64,000 nucleotides of DNA from Protea cynaroides (taxonomy: Eukaryota > Streptophyta > Magnoliopsida > Proteales > Proteaceae), in assembly GCA_028583415.1 (NCBI GenBank), contig CM053276.1:129614951-129678950 (forward strand), in the 5' to 3' direction. The translations under genes and the position numbers were made by a program. This document shows positions 23,335 through 33,870 of the stretch, piece after piece. The notes below the pieces were generated by a model, which made no database searches, had not been told where the DNA came from, and saw nothing but the letters and a program-made list of their open reading frames with translations. The stretch's first letter is position 1. The number at the start of each line of letters is the position of its first letter.

Positions 23335-23832
23335 TCAAGACTCAGGGAACTCTGCAATGAACAGTGTCCCATAAATTGGCATTCAACAACCTGCAGGAAG
23401 CCTTTTTTCTGGATATTTTGCATCAAACAATCTTCTTGCTCTTTCTCTGGTTTTTATTTTGGATTTTGCATGGATTCCCTTTTTAAACACACACAATACT
23501 AGAAATCAAGCTTAAATGTTCATTTTATTTTTGACATGCAGATGTCTCATGCCAGCTCACATGGGCATTCAGGTGTGACAAATAGAGGAGGTACAAGTGT
23601 TATAAAAATATCTATATTTTCTACGAGCACGTATTAGTTTTGGATCTCTCCAATTTTAGGAACACTGTTCCCTGAATTACAAGCTCGATGGGGAACATTG
23701 TTGGTGCGGGCAACATGGAAAGGAGCTTAAGTTCTGGTGGAGGACTCAGCATGCCTGGTCTTGCTTCTAAATTGAACTTGATGGGTAACAGCGGGTCTCG
23801 TAGTCTTAGTGTACAAGGGCCTAACTGCACAA
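23335..23832 (+). pseudogene. NOT2-like N-terminal exon relics
   Basis: 23335-23450 reads SGNSAMNSVP, a TAA, then IGIQQPAGSLFSGYFASNNL, matching the low-complexity N-terminal part of plant NOT2. 23542-23592 reads MSHASSHGHSGVTNRGG. 23687-23832 reads MGNIVGAGNMERSLSSGGGL and then SMPGLASKLNLMGNSGSRS. The GSR/GGGL and PGLAS words are characteristic of the plant protein. Confidence 0.8.
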
Positions 23833-24115
23833 TCTTTTTAATCTTGTTAGAAATTCTAATTTTGTTTTTTAATGAGCAAAACAACCTGTAATTCTTAATT
23901 GGTAACTTTGCATTTGTTTTTTTGAGCCTTACACTCTGCATGCCTAGTCTTGCTTCTAGATTGAACTTGATGGATAACAGCAGGTCTCGTAGGCTTAGTG
24001 TACAAGGGCCTAACTGCACAATCTTTTTAATCTTGTTAGAAATTCTTATTTTGTTTGTTAATGAGCAAAATAACCTGTAATTCTTAATTGGTAACTTTGC
24101 ATTTGTTTATTAGAG
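23745..24115 (+). repeat. partial exon tandem duplication, about 190 bp x 2
   Basis: The segment from agcatgcctggtcttgct to ggtaactttgcatttg (23748-23917) recurs at 23937-24103. It duplicates the 3' half of the PGLAS exon plus the start of the following intron. Confidence 0.85.
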
Positions 24116-25180
24116 CCTTACACAGATCCAGAGATTACAAGTTAACAGTTGGAATGGAAATACTGTATGATCTTATTTTTGATATCTTACATTGGAGATG
24201 AGTTCTCATCTATATATATGTTGTAGTTAGCATGGTAGGATGCAACTACATACTGCTTTTTCGTATGGATAAAAAAAAGTTGGAAGAAAATTTCTGAGAT
24301 TGCATAGGACTTCCATGAAAACTTGATAATCTGCTGTCCATAAGTGAATTGAAAAAAGATTGTGTTGTGGTCTTCTAATATTTTTAACATTTTTTGTTTG
24401 TTTTTGCTGCAGATACATTATCTTTATAATATCATGTTCATGTTTTGACATTTTTTATGACCTATACTTCTTATTGGTGCCTCTTGATGGGTTTGAATTT
24501 TATAGTTTATGGTCCACACAATGGGTGGTTTATAACTTTATAATCAAAATATCTGAGTCATTAAGTTGGCAGGTTATGTGTATCTTCTGTCCCTAGTCAA
24601 AACTGCTGGATTCAATTCCTTATAATCTATGTATAGACAAGAAAATCATTAGGGCCCTTTTGAGAAATCTATATCTCAATTGGGGGACAGTGTTCTGTCT
24701 TTTGGTGCTAGTGAACGTTAGAGAAATTGGAACGTACACATGGAGTCTTGCGGTTACAAGTGCTGGTATTTGTGTTACTATATATTATTTGTGCATGTAT
24801 TTGTATTGATTCTCTCTTTTGTCTTACTTGAAGATTGAATGATGATCAAGATAATATAACACATTTAAGTTGAGGTTGTCTTCAGTTTTTGTCGAAATCC
24901 TGTTATATGAAGTAAATTTCAGTTCTGCATATAGCAGTGATTTGGCCTTTTTTGTTCTCAACTAGCATTTTATATTTGTTTTTTGTTTAAGTGATTTTGT
25001 TATGTTCCTGGTTCCTAGTCATTTATAATATTTGTTGCTAAGAATGTAATTTTCTCTATTAAACCAAAGGTGGAACTGGAATTTTGAATCTGATTTTGGT
25101 AATATATGGATTTTGTTTTGAATTTGTATCAAGTGATTTTCTTCCTCCCGGCTATAAGAAATAACATGAACAGCTCTGCA
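24116..25180. other. NOT2 relic intron
   Basis: AT-rich sequence with no exon, RNA gene or mobile element recognised. Confidence 0.5.
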
Positions 25181-25560
25181 GGTGTTGTAATTGCTAGGAA
25201 ATTCTTATTCTGCTGGTGGCCCTTTGTCTCAAAGCCAAGTCCAAGGAGGGAATAATACCTTAAGTTCCGTGGGAATGCTAAACCATGTTAACTCTAATGA
25301 CAATGCTCCTTTTGATATAAATGATTTCCCTCAGTTAAATGAACGCCCTAGTTCTGCCGGTAGTTCTCAAGGACAATTGGGTAAATCAAAGTGCTAAGAT
25401 TTTTCTCCTTTCTGATATCTTCTTGTAGGTGCTTTGTTTTGTAACAAAATCTTAACCGCTTGACTGACAGGTTCACTGCAGAAGCAGAGTGTTGTTGTCC
25501 CACAAAATCAAGAATTCAGCATCCAAAATGAAGATTTTCCTGCTTTACCTGGTTATGAAG
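25181..25560 (+). pseudogene. NOT2-like exon relics with the DINDFPQL motif
   Basis: 25181-25384 starts after a gcag acceptor, has an early TAA, then reads LLGNSYSAGGPLSQSQVQGG and later FDINDFPQLNERPSSAGSS. 25472-25560 after an acceptor reads GSLQKQSVVVPQNQEFSIQN and EDFPALPGYE with a GT donor, and is fully open. In the functional protein this region precedes the Gln-rich linker. Confidence 0.85.
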
Positions 25561-25717
25561 GTGTTCAACTTATTCTTGGATCCATAGCATGATATAATGC
25601 TGATCCTGTGTATATGTTGTACATTAGTCATTGTTACAAAGTTACATTATTGAAAAATTATATCACACTTTGGGCTAGTATATCATTAACTAGATTCGCT
25701 TGCATGTATTAACTTAG

Positions 25718-25853
25718 AAACTTCTTACTGAATATTCTTAAGTGTGATTTGCTACTGTAGACCTTTTAATGGGGTATTCTAACACACTTCTTACTGAATT
25801 TTCTTATCTCTGATTTGTTACGATAGGTATTTTCAATGGGGTATTCTAACACC
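25718..25853 (+). repeat. direct tandem repeat, about 68 bp x 2
   Basis: The phrases acttcttactgaat, tctgatttg or tgtgatttg, and atggggtattctaacac occur twice in the same order. Confidence 0.75.
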
Positions 25854-27442
25854 TACAGGATCACGGTTAAGAAAACCTCATGTAAACCAGAATCGCATCC
25901 AAAATTAGGAACCAAACTAGAATTAAGAGAAATCCTATAACAGAATGAAGACAGATCTGATTATGCTAATATTCTGGTTGAATGATCTAAAAACATATAG
26001 AACAAGCCACAGCAAAGTTTGAAGAAGATCCAAAGGTCAGTTTCGGTGATATGAAGAAAGGTTTTGAAGACAGATCTCAAACTAGGTATAGAGCTCCTCC
26101 AACCAATAGCTTGCTATGGAGGTATCTACTGCTACTAGAACTCTGAAAAAAATAAGAAAGCAACAACTTAAACAAGTGTGGACTCACAGAGACTTAATCA
26201 AGCCTAACTAAAACACGTAAATGACAAAACAGAAAGACCATACTTGACCTGCAACTTAATAGTTAACTCTTGAGTAGGCTTACTGATAATGTAAATCTCA
26301 TATTCTTACCTCCTAAGTCCTACCCATATTTTTGGCCTATTAAAGTGGCTGATTACAAAGAAAACCCATTTGACCAAAGGCCCAACGCATATGTACTCTA
26401 CCCAAGGCTTATCTATACCAAGTACCCACTTCTGTGATTATCTGTATCACTTTTTGTCTCCCCCACTTCTGTGTTTTCAGGTGCTTTTTGAATCATCTCT
26501 TGTTTTGTTGGAATTACTTTTATATGTGGAACACAAGAAAGAAAAAGTTTGAGACAGGCTTTTCTACTAAAATAGTAAAGTATAGAGAGGTAAGAGCATT
26601 TAAATAAAGTTATATAGGTATTTACCCCATTGTGTAGAGCTGTAACAGGAGAAGAGTAATACATAGTTACTATATAAAGAGTAACCTTCAATGATCCTAT
26701 CGTAGTAACATAATATATGGGACACAAATACACATTGACTCACCCCATTCCTCAAGTTCAGAGATATGCTACATGCCCAGCTTACCTGAGATTAATTACA
26801 GCCTTGCTTTAACCTGTTACCTGCCTTAAGAAGTGCTTTTGATAATGACTGAACCCTCTGTCCTCAAGCTGGTGGTTAATTTTTAGTTTCACCTCGCTTG
26901 CTTGAGATGACTTGTAGAGCATAATCTGCCTCTGCAAAGATTCTTTATGGCTGCAAAATCGACCAGAGTTTCTTGAGGTGTTTGTGATCAGTAAGAATTC
27001 ATTCTATTTGTTTTCATATTCTCTTGGTCTGCTTTGCCTGCATGCATTTTCTGTCACCAGCAGTTTGCCTGTTTTGTGATTCACTAGGCCTAGTCACTGC
27101 CAAAGCAGTGAACATGGAGACTGGTATCTAAGTTCTTGATTGTGGTGGGTTCCCTACTGTATTTTGATTTCAAGCTATCAACTGAAGTTTGTAATATATT
27201 TTGACTTTTGTTGCTTTCAATGCCAGTCTACAATTTTCCCCTTCTCTTTTGCTGCATTGGGCTTCACATTAACTATTATTAGCATTTCATTTCTGAGATT
27301 GGAGTCCATACTTTCTGAAGCTATTGTCTTTATATCTAATTAAGGATGCAAGTTAGGCAACTGCCCTGCAACTCCCTCTTGTTGGTTGCCTTTTACTCAG
27401 TCATTTTTTAGTAATATTTTATTCATTCCTTGCATCAGGCGC
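25854..27442. other. NOT2 relic intron with old repeat-like DNA
   Basis: No exon is recognised. The part from 25860 to 26300 is purine-rich (gaagaagatcc, gacagatct words) and resembles 4250-4800 and 36060-36900 in style. I see no terminal repeats that would define an element. Confidence 0.35.
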
Positions 27443-28104
27443 CATAGTTGTCAAGGCGTCGCCTAGGCGTCCGGGCGTGATCCAAGGGCCTAGGCGCCTA
27501 ATTAGTGTTGGAGCCTGGGCGACCGCCTTCGGCGCCTTGGACGCCCAAAATGGCTGGGCGGTTGCCTTGGGCCTTATGTGTGTGTGTTTGTTTTTTTTTT
27601 TTTTTTACTTTTCTTTACAAGATTTATTAGGCTTGGCAGGAACAACATTTATCAAGCAGTACTTATTTATGACTAATATCAGTTAAGTAAATGTTTCTTT
27701 AATTTTATATTTCATTTACTTAAGATATTATTCATAAATAAGCAAATACCCCCCCCCCCCCCAAAAAAAAATTTGAATCCAATAAAAATAATCTAAAATT
27801 CAAATTTTAGAAGGATAAAAAGTCAACCCTCCAGTTCAAGAACAAAAAATCGTATTTTTGGGTGTGGGGGCAATTTTCAACTTCCAAATATTAGGTTTTT
27901 TTTTCAAATATAAAAATTCTATAAATCTTATTATAGTAAAGCATCACTAAAAAACAAAAGCGCGCCAAAATAATCTTACTTTGATGTCCAAAAAATAATT
28001 TACATTCAGACAACTTTAAACAGCATTCGGGCCTAGGCAATGGCGCCTAGGCGCCCAGGATGGCCCCAAAAGCCTTGGATCGCCTTGTCGCCTTGATAAC
28101 TATG
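27443..28104. mobile_element. hAT-like MITE or non-autonomous element, 662 bp
   Basis: The ends are inverted: catagttgtcaaggcg at 27443-27458 against cgccttgataactatg at 28089-28104 (one mismatch in 16). Subterminal GC-rich words (gcctaggcg, ggcgcctaggcg) repeat on both sides, while the core is AT-rich and holds a C14 A9 run at 27749-27771. No transposase is present. I could not find a convincing 8-bp target repeat, so the hAT label rests on the terminal motif. Confidence 0.6.
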
Positions 28105-28225
28105 ATTAAGACTGATTATATATACATTGCATGATCATTTGTTGCTTTGTGGTAGTATTAGTTGTATTGTTATAACATGTGATTCTTATCTGGTTGCAAT
28201 ACTGATTATTCATTGGATTCGCACC

Positions 28226-28905
28226 AGAAAAAACAACTTAATGATAGTGCCATGTCAATGATGCAATCCCAGCACTTCCCTGTGAGTTGCTATGTATGCA
28301 CGGCAGATTGTGCTAGCTGATGAACTCATAACAGTATGCTGTTCTTTTATTCAAATTTTGACCTCTTATCTTTCTTATCCAGATGGGGAGATCAAGTGGC
28401 TTCAGCTTAGGAGGATCATATTAATCTCATCACCAGCATCAACAGTAGCAGGCTTCATCTGTAGGTGGTAGTGGGGTTTCCTTTGGAGCCACAAACAACC
28501 AAGATCTACTCATATGCATGGTTCTGATCTATTCCCATCTTCTCATGCAAACTATCACCCGCAGGTGTGGTTTTTGGTTCCATGCAAGGTATTGCTCATT
28601 ATACTCTTCTGTGGCTTTCCAGTTCCAAACCCCCCAACCCTCCTCTGTCTCTCTCTCTCTCTCTCTCTCTCACAGTTTATTTTTTTCACATATTCCTGTT
28701 CATTTCATGGATTCAAAACAGTGGTCCTCCTAACGTTTAATTGAGACCTGTTAACAGTCCCAATTCGGTTTCTGGTATGGGATCCTATGACCAGCATATT
28801 CAACAGTATCAACAGCTCCAGAGCTAGTCTCAGTAAATGTTGGCTGTGGGTCAATCATATAGAGATCAAATCCTGAAGGCCTTGCAGGCAGTATCTGATT
28901 GGTTT
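28226..28905 (+). pseudogene. NOT2-like middle exon relics (Gln-rich)
   Basis: 28226-28281 reads HQKKQLNDSAMSMMQSQHFP. 28382-28563 reads MGRSSGFSLGGSY, a TAA, SHHQHQQ, a TAG, QASSVGGSGVSFGATNNQD, and then one missing base before MHGSDLFPSSHANYHPQ. About 28757-28905 reads PNSVSGMGSYDQHIQQYQQL with stops, then QSYRD and, with a shift, SDWFGLLGLLGVI. The content matches the Gln-rich linker and the start of the conserved domain. Confidence 0.8.
28648..28672. repeat. (TC)n microsatellite
   Basis: About 12 TC repeats inside the NOT2 relic intron. Confidence 0.9.
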
Positions 28906-29247
28906 GGCTTGCTTGGTTTATTGGGTGTCATAATGTTGAGCAATCCGAACCTGAATTCACACGCTCTAGGAACTGATCTGACTACTCGGGCTGAATTTCA
29001 GTTCAACTAATGATATTCACAAGAAGTTTGCTGCCCCCTGGTCTGATGAGCCTGCGAAGTGTTCCACGAGTGCACTGTGCCAGAGTATAGTATGTTAAAC
29101 TTCCACCTCCACTACATGTGAGCTTTTCTTAATACAGTATTTATACAAGTCCTGCTTTAACTAGTTGTCTTCTTTTCTTGGTCCCAACCTCTATTGTGGT
29201 TGATGCTGCAAGGCTACTTTTCAAAATTCCAGCCATAGACATTGTTT
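28906..29247 (+). pseudogene. NOT2-like domain start, badly damaged
   Basis: 28935-29095 reads LSNPNLNSHALGTDLTT, then stops and shifts, then fragments such as SQEVCCPL and CTVP that fit the LHKTFGSPW...FTVPQCY region of NOT2. The remainder up to the MULE target site is AT-rich with no exon. Confidence 0.6.
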
Positions 29248-29256
29248 TATATTTTT
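29248..29256. repeat. MULE target-site duplication, left copy
   Basis: TATATTTTT, identical to 31004-31012. Nine bp is the Mutator-superfamily length. Confidence 0.8.
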
Positions 29257-31003
29257 GGGAGAATTTCACCCACCTCTCCTGAGGTATACTCATAATTCCA
29301 CCATCCCCCATCTTGGGTCATAATGTCAACTGCACCCCATGGTGTTAAGTTTTCTAGTGACAAATTTGAAAAGTCTGTTTTACCCTTGTTGAAAAAAGAC
29401 TAGTTTTTTTCTTGCCCATAAAAAAAAAAGACTTCGTCTCTTATCAGGAACAAGAACCCCAAACTTGAGGAAGAAGAGGATGACAGAGAAGAGGGATTCA
29501 GCTTAAAAGACCCTGCCCCTTTGTACAGTCGTGGAGTTCAACCGTTAGGCAATCTCTTACTAAGTCCATCTGCCTGCAACTCTAGGAGCTTTGGTGCTTC
29601 CTGTTTCCCAAGTTCACTCACAGCAAATGCTACCGAAACCATCACACTGCACATAGACAACGTATCGTTCAATGACTGATGCTACTTATTTATCTAATGT
29701 CCGCATATGACTGAAATCTTGTTTTGCAAGCTTTAGCAGATTAATTGGGTCCTTTTGTTTGGTTAATTAATTGTCTCACTTTTCAGATTAAAAGAACCAA
29801 AGTGATGAAACTGATCATGCCCTCCAATAGCCATCATTAGCGGCAAATGGGGATATACAAGTTGCTCGGTTTGTCTCTGATTTTAGGGATTTGGTCTCCG
29901 GAATACAAAAGAACAAAGCCTTGGTCAGTCTGTCGATTACTTCTCCACGCCATTGGATTTAAAATCTGGTTCTACAAAGTTCCTGCTCTAACCACATACA
30001 TGGTTTCAAATTTCAATCTTTAAATTGATTTCTTACTTTCCTAGTTCAATTCTGATTTCAATAATTTCAATTTCGAACTTCTGATTTCAGATTCTGATTT
30101 CAGATTTTTGTTTGCTATTAGATTGATTATTATGTGCTGAAATTGATCTTGAATCTGGATCTTCTGAAATCTCCATGAATTCTCAGATTTGGGGATTCCT
30201 ATTCCTTTCTCAAGTAAGATTCTTCACATTTAGAATTCTGACCATTGGATTAAGCCGAATTTTTTATATCATATTTCCCTGTCCACATTGAGCACTCAAC
30301 CAGCCTTTTGACCAGATCAAAACCCTTGGCCTCTGATATTTAAAATCTGATTTTCATGCTAAAAGCCTTCTCTTTTTGTTTTTCTACTATCTGCAACTGC
30401 AACTGTGGCAGAGAACTACGTTGCCATAGAGGTGGATTTCAGCAACGATTGCAGCACCATAGTCCAGGTCCACTGGGAGAGACAAAGGTTTAGTGCCGTT
30501 GGTGATGCTAGCGTTGAAGGCAGCGATGGTGTCTTCGACCTCGATGGCGATGGCCCGTACGGCAAGACCGTGGGTGGCGGTGAAGGAGGCAACGACAGAG
30601 TGGGATACGGTAGGGATGGCAGCGGTGTGGGCAAAGTTGTTGGTGGTGGAGATGGAAGGAGAGTAAGGGGCAGTGAAGAGGAGGTTAAAGTCACCAGAGC
30701 GGAAAAGGTAGGAGGCATGGACATGGTTACATCTCATTTTTACTTGGAACCAATAAAAAGAAATCAAAACCATCATTTTTACTTAAGTTACAAAAGGGCC
30801 AAAATTACATTTTACAAGCCCAAGGGAAATCTTGTCATTAAAAACAATAGTGACGATACATCTCATCACCTAACGGACTGACAAGGTATGGTTGATATTT
30901 ATTTTCCAAATTAGGTGAGTTGGTTGACATTATGGCCCAAAATGGGAGGAGTGGGGTGGTTGAATTATGAGTGTACCTTAGGGGAGGTGGGTGAAATTTT
31001 CCC
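29257..31003. mobile_element. Pack-MULE carrying an HPPD gene fragment, 1747 bp
   Basis: The left end gggagaatttcacccacc and the right end (reverse complement gggaaaatttcacccacc) open inverted repeats that stay alignable for about 80 bp at roughly 85 percent identity (29257-29338 against 30922-31003). The flanks are perfect 9-bp duplications. Long inverted ends with a 9-bp target repeat are the hallmark of Mutator-like elements. No MURA transposase is present. The cargo is a GC-richer piece of host gene at 30414-30719, on the minus strand. The element lies in an intron of the NOT2 relic, and the high identity of the ends suggests insertion well after that relic formed. Confidence 0.85.
30414..30719 (-). 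pseudogene. captured 4-hydroxyphenylpyruvate dioxygenase (HPPD) fragment
   Basis: The minus strand reads HASYLFRSGDFNLLFTAPYS, then AIPTVSHSVVASFTATHGLA, VRAIAIEVEDTIAAFNASI and LYGNVVL, matching plant HPPD residues in the first exon (family form HASYLLRSGDL..FLFTAPY, AAHGL.VRA.AIEVEDAE.AF). HPPD converts 4-hydroxyphenylpyruvate to homogentisate for plastoquinone and tocopherol synthesis. About 102 codons stay open, inside a 129-codon frame that starts at 30776. It lacks the C-terminal catalytic domain with the iron ligands, so it cannot be an enzyme. The frame is GC-rich compared with its surroundings. Capture by the enclosing MULE is the simplest explanation. Confidence 0.75.
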
Positions 31004-31012
31004 TATATTTTT
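31004..31012. repeat. MULE target-site duplication, right copy
   Basis: TATATTTTT, identical to 29248-29256. Confidence 0.8.
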
Positions 31013-31117
31013 TGAAGGTATAGTTTATCCTGGGAGTCTCTTCTCTCTTTGGCTGTTTGAAGTAAAGTATTTGATATTGTCTAAAATCAAAAGGTGATTT
31101 TATTTTTGCTTTGTATC

Positions 31118-31545
31118 AGCATGCCGAAAGAAGAGGCACAGTTCCTAAATGAACTGTATATTTCTAAATCTTTGTTTATTTACTGGGTTTTTTCTCAACC
31201 TACTGCAAAACATTTCCATGTGAAGGCCCAATAGCACCACGCCTTATCTGGATCTAACAATCTCAGGTCTGATTTTCTTGATCTCCAAGTAGTTAAAGTA
31301 TCCCTCAATTGACCTCCCCTTTGCTTTCCTCGAGCGTCAACAATAATTTCCTACTTCCAATTCTAGTTTTAGTTATTAACGGCACAATTGTGCCCGTTAT
31401 TCTATAGGCACAACGGAGGTTGGTTCTACCATAGAAAGCTCCGATTGTGGCTCATAAGGGTCCCCAACATGGAGCCTTTGGTTAAAATGAACACTCATGA
31501 AAGGGGTTCCTATCTCTATTTTGATCCAAATACATGGGAAACTGT
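31118..31545 (+). pseudogene. NOT2-like C-terminal domain relics
   Basis: 31118-31160 reads CRKKRHS/MPKEEAQ and then NELY in a shifted frame, fitting YSMPKDEAQLYAANELY of the family. 31400-31545 reads HNGGWFYHRKLRLWLIRVPN and then MEPLVKMNTHERGSYLYFDP NTWETV in one open frame, fitting the end of the NOT2/3/5 domain. The frame then continues into unrelated residues to a stop at 31662 and lacks the usual C-terminus. Confidence 0.8.
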
Positions 31546-31662
31546 TCTTATGGTGTGGAATGCAGACCTGCCTTATCAAATTTTAATCAAATATAAAAGC
31601 AAAATGTGGATGCCAATTCCAAATAAATCATCTGAACGAGATAAGAGCCCTCACGGGCACTG

Positions 31663-32109
31663 ATCTAATGCGACTAAATAACTTAACTTTAATTTCCATA
31701 AAATAATCTAACTCAAAACAATAAGTAAAATAACAAGTCAATCAAAACCCTATACATCCATTCTAATAAAATAAAATTTCAACTGAAACTAAAGGTAGGC
31801 TAGAGCATCCTCTACGCTTCCTCTTGCTCTTGGTCAACCTCCTCATCATCTGAGATATCATAGTAAGTGGTGAGCTCACTAGCCCAGTTAAAAGAACATA
31901 ACATAAATACAACACTAACATGATCACCAAAACCAATGTGAATAAACAATGCAAGAAAACTGGTTTTTCATTTACTTCCAAAACAACTCATTTAATTTCA
32001 CTTTCATAAAATTCTCCTTTAATCACCTTCATAACAAATCCCATTTAATTTCACTTTTAGCTAATTTCTAGGAATAAACATATATGGCTACCATTGCCCT
32101 ATTAGAAGG
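31663..32109. other. AT-rich spacer, possible retroelement end
   Basis: No gene is recognised. A short minus-strand acidic frame near 31800-31870 (SDDEEVDQEQEED) has no clear homologue. The sequence leads directly into the 43-bp minisatellite. Confidence 0.35.
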
Positions 32110-32640
32110 TTAACCACTGCCTAAAGCGACTTAGATGGCAATGACTCTTCACCGTATTGTCCTTGATAGCGACTTCGATGGCAATGACTCTCCATCCTAT
32201 TGTCCTCGATAGTGACTCTGATGGCAATGACTCCACCCTATTGTCCTTGATAAAGACTTAGATTACAATAACTCCCCACCCTATTGTCCTCGATAGTGAC
32301 TCAGATGGTAATAACTCTCCACCCTATTGTCTTTGATAGTGACTCAGATGGTAATAACTCTCCACCCTATTGTCCTTGATAGCGACTCAGATGGTAATGA
32401 CTCTCCACCCTATTGTCCTCGATAATGACTGATGGTAATGACTCTCCACTCTATTGTCCTTGATAACGACTCAGATGACAATGACTCCCCACTCTATTGT
32501 CCTCGATAGCGGCTCAGTTGGTAATAACTCTCCATCCTATTATCCTTGATAGCGACTTAGATGGTAATGACTCTCCACCCTATTGTCCTCGATAACGACT
32601 CAAATGACAATGACTCTCCAACTTATTGTCCTCAAAACAT
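32110..32640. repeat. 43-bp minisatellite, about 12 copies
   Basis: The word ctattgtcct(t/c)gata recurs at about 43-bp spacing from 32150 to 32625, separated by actcagatggtaatgactct-type spacers. Two units carry short deletions. Such arrays are often found inside LTRs; no LTR boundary could be set here. Confidence 0.9.
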
Positions 32641-33574
32641 AAATCAAACTGCAAAGTGTCACCCTAGTGGTGCAATTCTGAAATATTCCACTTACTCTCT
32701 TCTGATTTAACTCGTCCCATACCTCCATAGGCAAGATCCCCACTCTCGTATTTTCAATTTGAACTATGCTAAACGTCACCATGCATCAAGTGTACTAAAC
32801 GACACCAAGGTCTGCTAAATTGCACCTAGATTCTAAACACCTGATTTGACTATACTTCACCAAACAGAAAATTAATAAAAATCTGGGGTGTTGCAAGGAC
32901 TTTAAATGACAAAGAAAGAAACTCTAATCCTGTTGTTACTTATTATTGACACTTAATGTCATAGAATCTGTTGCAATTCACTATTTTTGTGATTTTACTG
33001 ACCATTAGTTTCTTGGTTATGTTTATCTTGGCCATACATTACCTTCCTTAGCCACATTTCTTGATAATTTTTGTTTATAAAGTATTTACTTTCTTTTTTC
33101 CCCTATGAAGGGTTTGTTCTTATTGTTTTTTCCGAAATATAATTTAAATTTTTAGTTTACAAGATGAAGATGGTCACATTATTGAGCATAGTTGAGTAAC
33201 ATTTTTACCCATTTGTATACCATTTTAATTTTTTGAAATTTTCTTTATGTACTTATCTTTAATGGATGTTCATATTACTTGTCCTTTAAAAGATTAGGAG
33301 CATTTTCTAGATTATGTGTTACAAAATATATCCAATATGGTTCTTGTTGTCACTGATCTTATTGGAAATCTATTGAAACTTGATGTCTTTTAACTTTGTG
33401 TGTTGGTTTTGTTTTTCCATGCCGATTGGGTAATTCACATAGAGAATACAAAATTATGTGATCTCAGTATGTATATTGGAAATTAGCAATCTTGAAATGC
33501 TACTTTAGTTTTGACTAACATGCTCTACATGTCAACCTTTAACTATTAAGAATAGGTAAGAGCTAGTTTGGATG
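32641..33574. other. gene-free AT-rich stretch
   Basis: Nothing coding or repetitive was recognised beyond ordinary AT-rich sequence. Confidence 0.4.
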
Positions 33575-33690
33575 GTGGATGAGGTTTACTTATGTGTTAC
33601 TTACCCAAGAAAGATGATTAACTAAATGTGGCTGGTGAATAAGGTTACTTATGTTTTACTTACCTAATAAAGAAGATTAACTAAATGTAT
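33575..33690 (+). repeat. short direct repeat, about 60 bp x 2
   Basis: The pair gaggtttacttatgtgttacttaccca...gattaactaaatgt and aaggttacttatgttttacttaccta...gattaactaaatgt. Confidence 0.7.
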
Positions 33691-33693
33691 AAA

Positions 33694-33870
33694 GTAAAAA
33701 GGGTCATTATCCAGTGCTGGTCTCACTTACGCAAGGTCTTGGGAGGGGTGAGTTTGGAGACGGTCCTAATCTTTTGCATCTTTGCACAAGTGGCCTCTCT
33801 CAAAACTCGAACCCAGGCATTTTCCCTGGCAGTCCTAACCTTATACCATTGCTCCAAGCAATGGCCCCTA
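33694..33870 (-). mobile_element. Au-type SINE copy, degenerate
   Basis: The minus strand contains gggttcgagtttt (an RNA polymerase III B-box-like GGTTCGA core), then a tgcaaaagattaggaccg segment and a cctcccaagaccttgcg segment in the order of plant Au SINEs (GGTTCGAGT, CAGGGTAAGGCTGCGTAC, CCCCGGACCC). The family is recalled from memory. A second relative lies at 58018. Confidence 0.5.

Larger units (their letters stand above)
22910..31545 (+). pseudogene. degenerate NOT2/VIP2-like (CCR4-NOT subunit 2) gene copy, whole extent
   Basis: Exon relics in order match plant NOT2 (VIP2), a scaffold subunit of the CCR4-NOT complex, which deadenylates mRNA and affects transcription in nucleus and cytoplasm. 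Seen: a Ser/Gly/Asn-rich N-terminal region (23335-23832), the DINDFPQL and EFSIQNEDFPALPG motif exons (25181-25560), a Gln-rich middle (28226-28905), and pieces of the C-terminal NOT2/3/5 domain (31118-31160; 31400-31545, GGWFYHRKLRLWLIRVPNME). Lesions include stops at 23374 region, 25193 region and 28424, a one-base deletion near 28508, missing parts of the C-terminal domain, a MITE and a 1.75-kb MULE. Orientation is the same as the VPS13 relic, so the two genes probably sat side by side in a duplicated block. Identity is firm; loss of function is very likely. Confidence 0.85.

Noticed and set aside
30405..30881. 158-codon plus-strand Gly/Asp-rich frame in the Pack-MULE
   Set aside because: The minus strand in the same place matches HPPD residue by residue, so the plus frame is its shadow.
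32110..32640. CRISPR-like array
   Set aside because: Units are contiguous and diverge throughout, with no unique spacers, and the DNA is plant nuclear.
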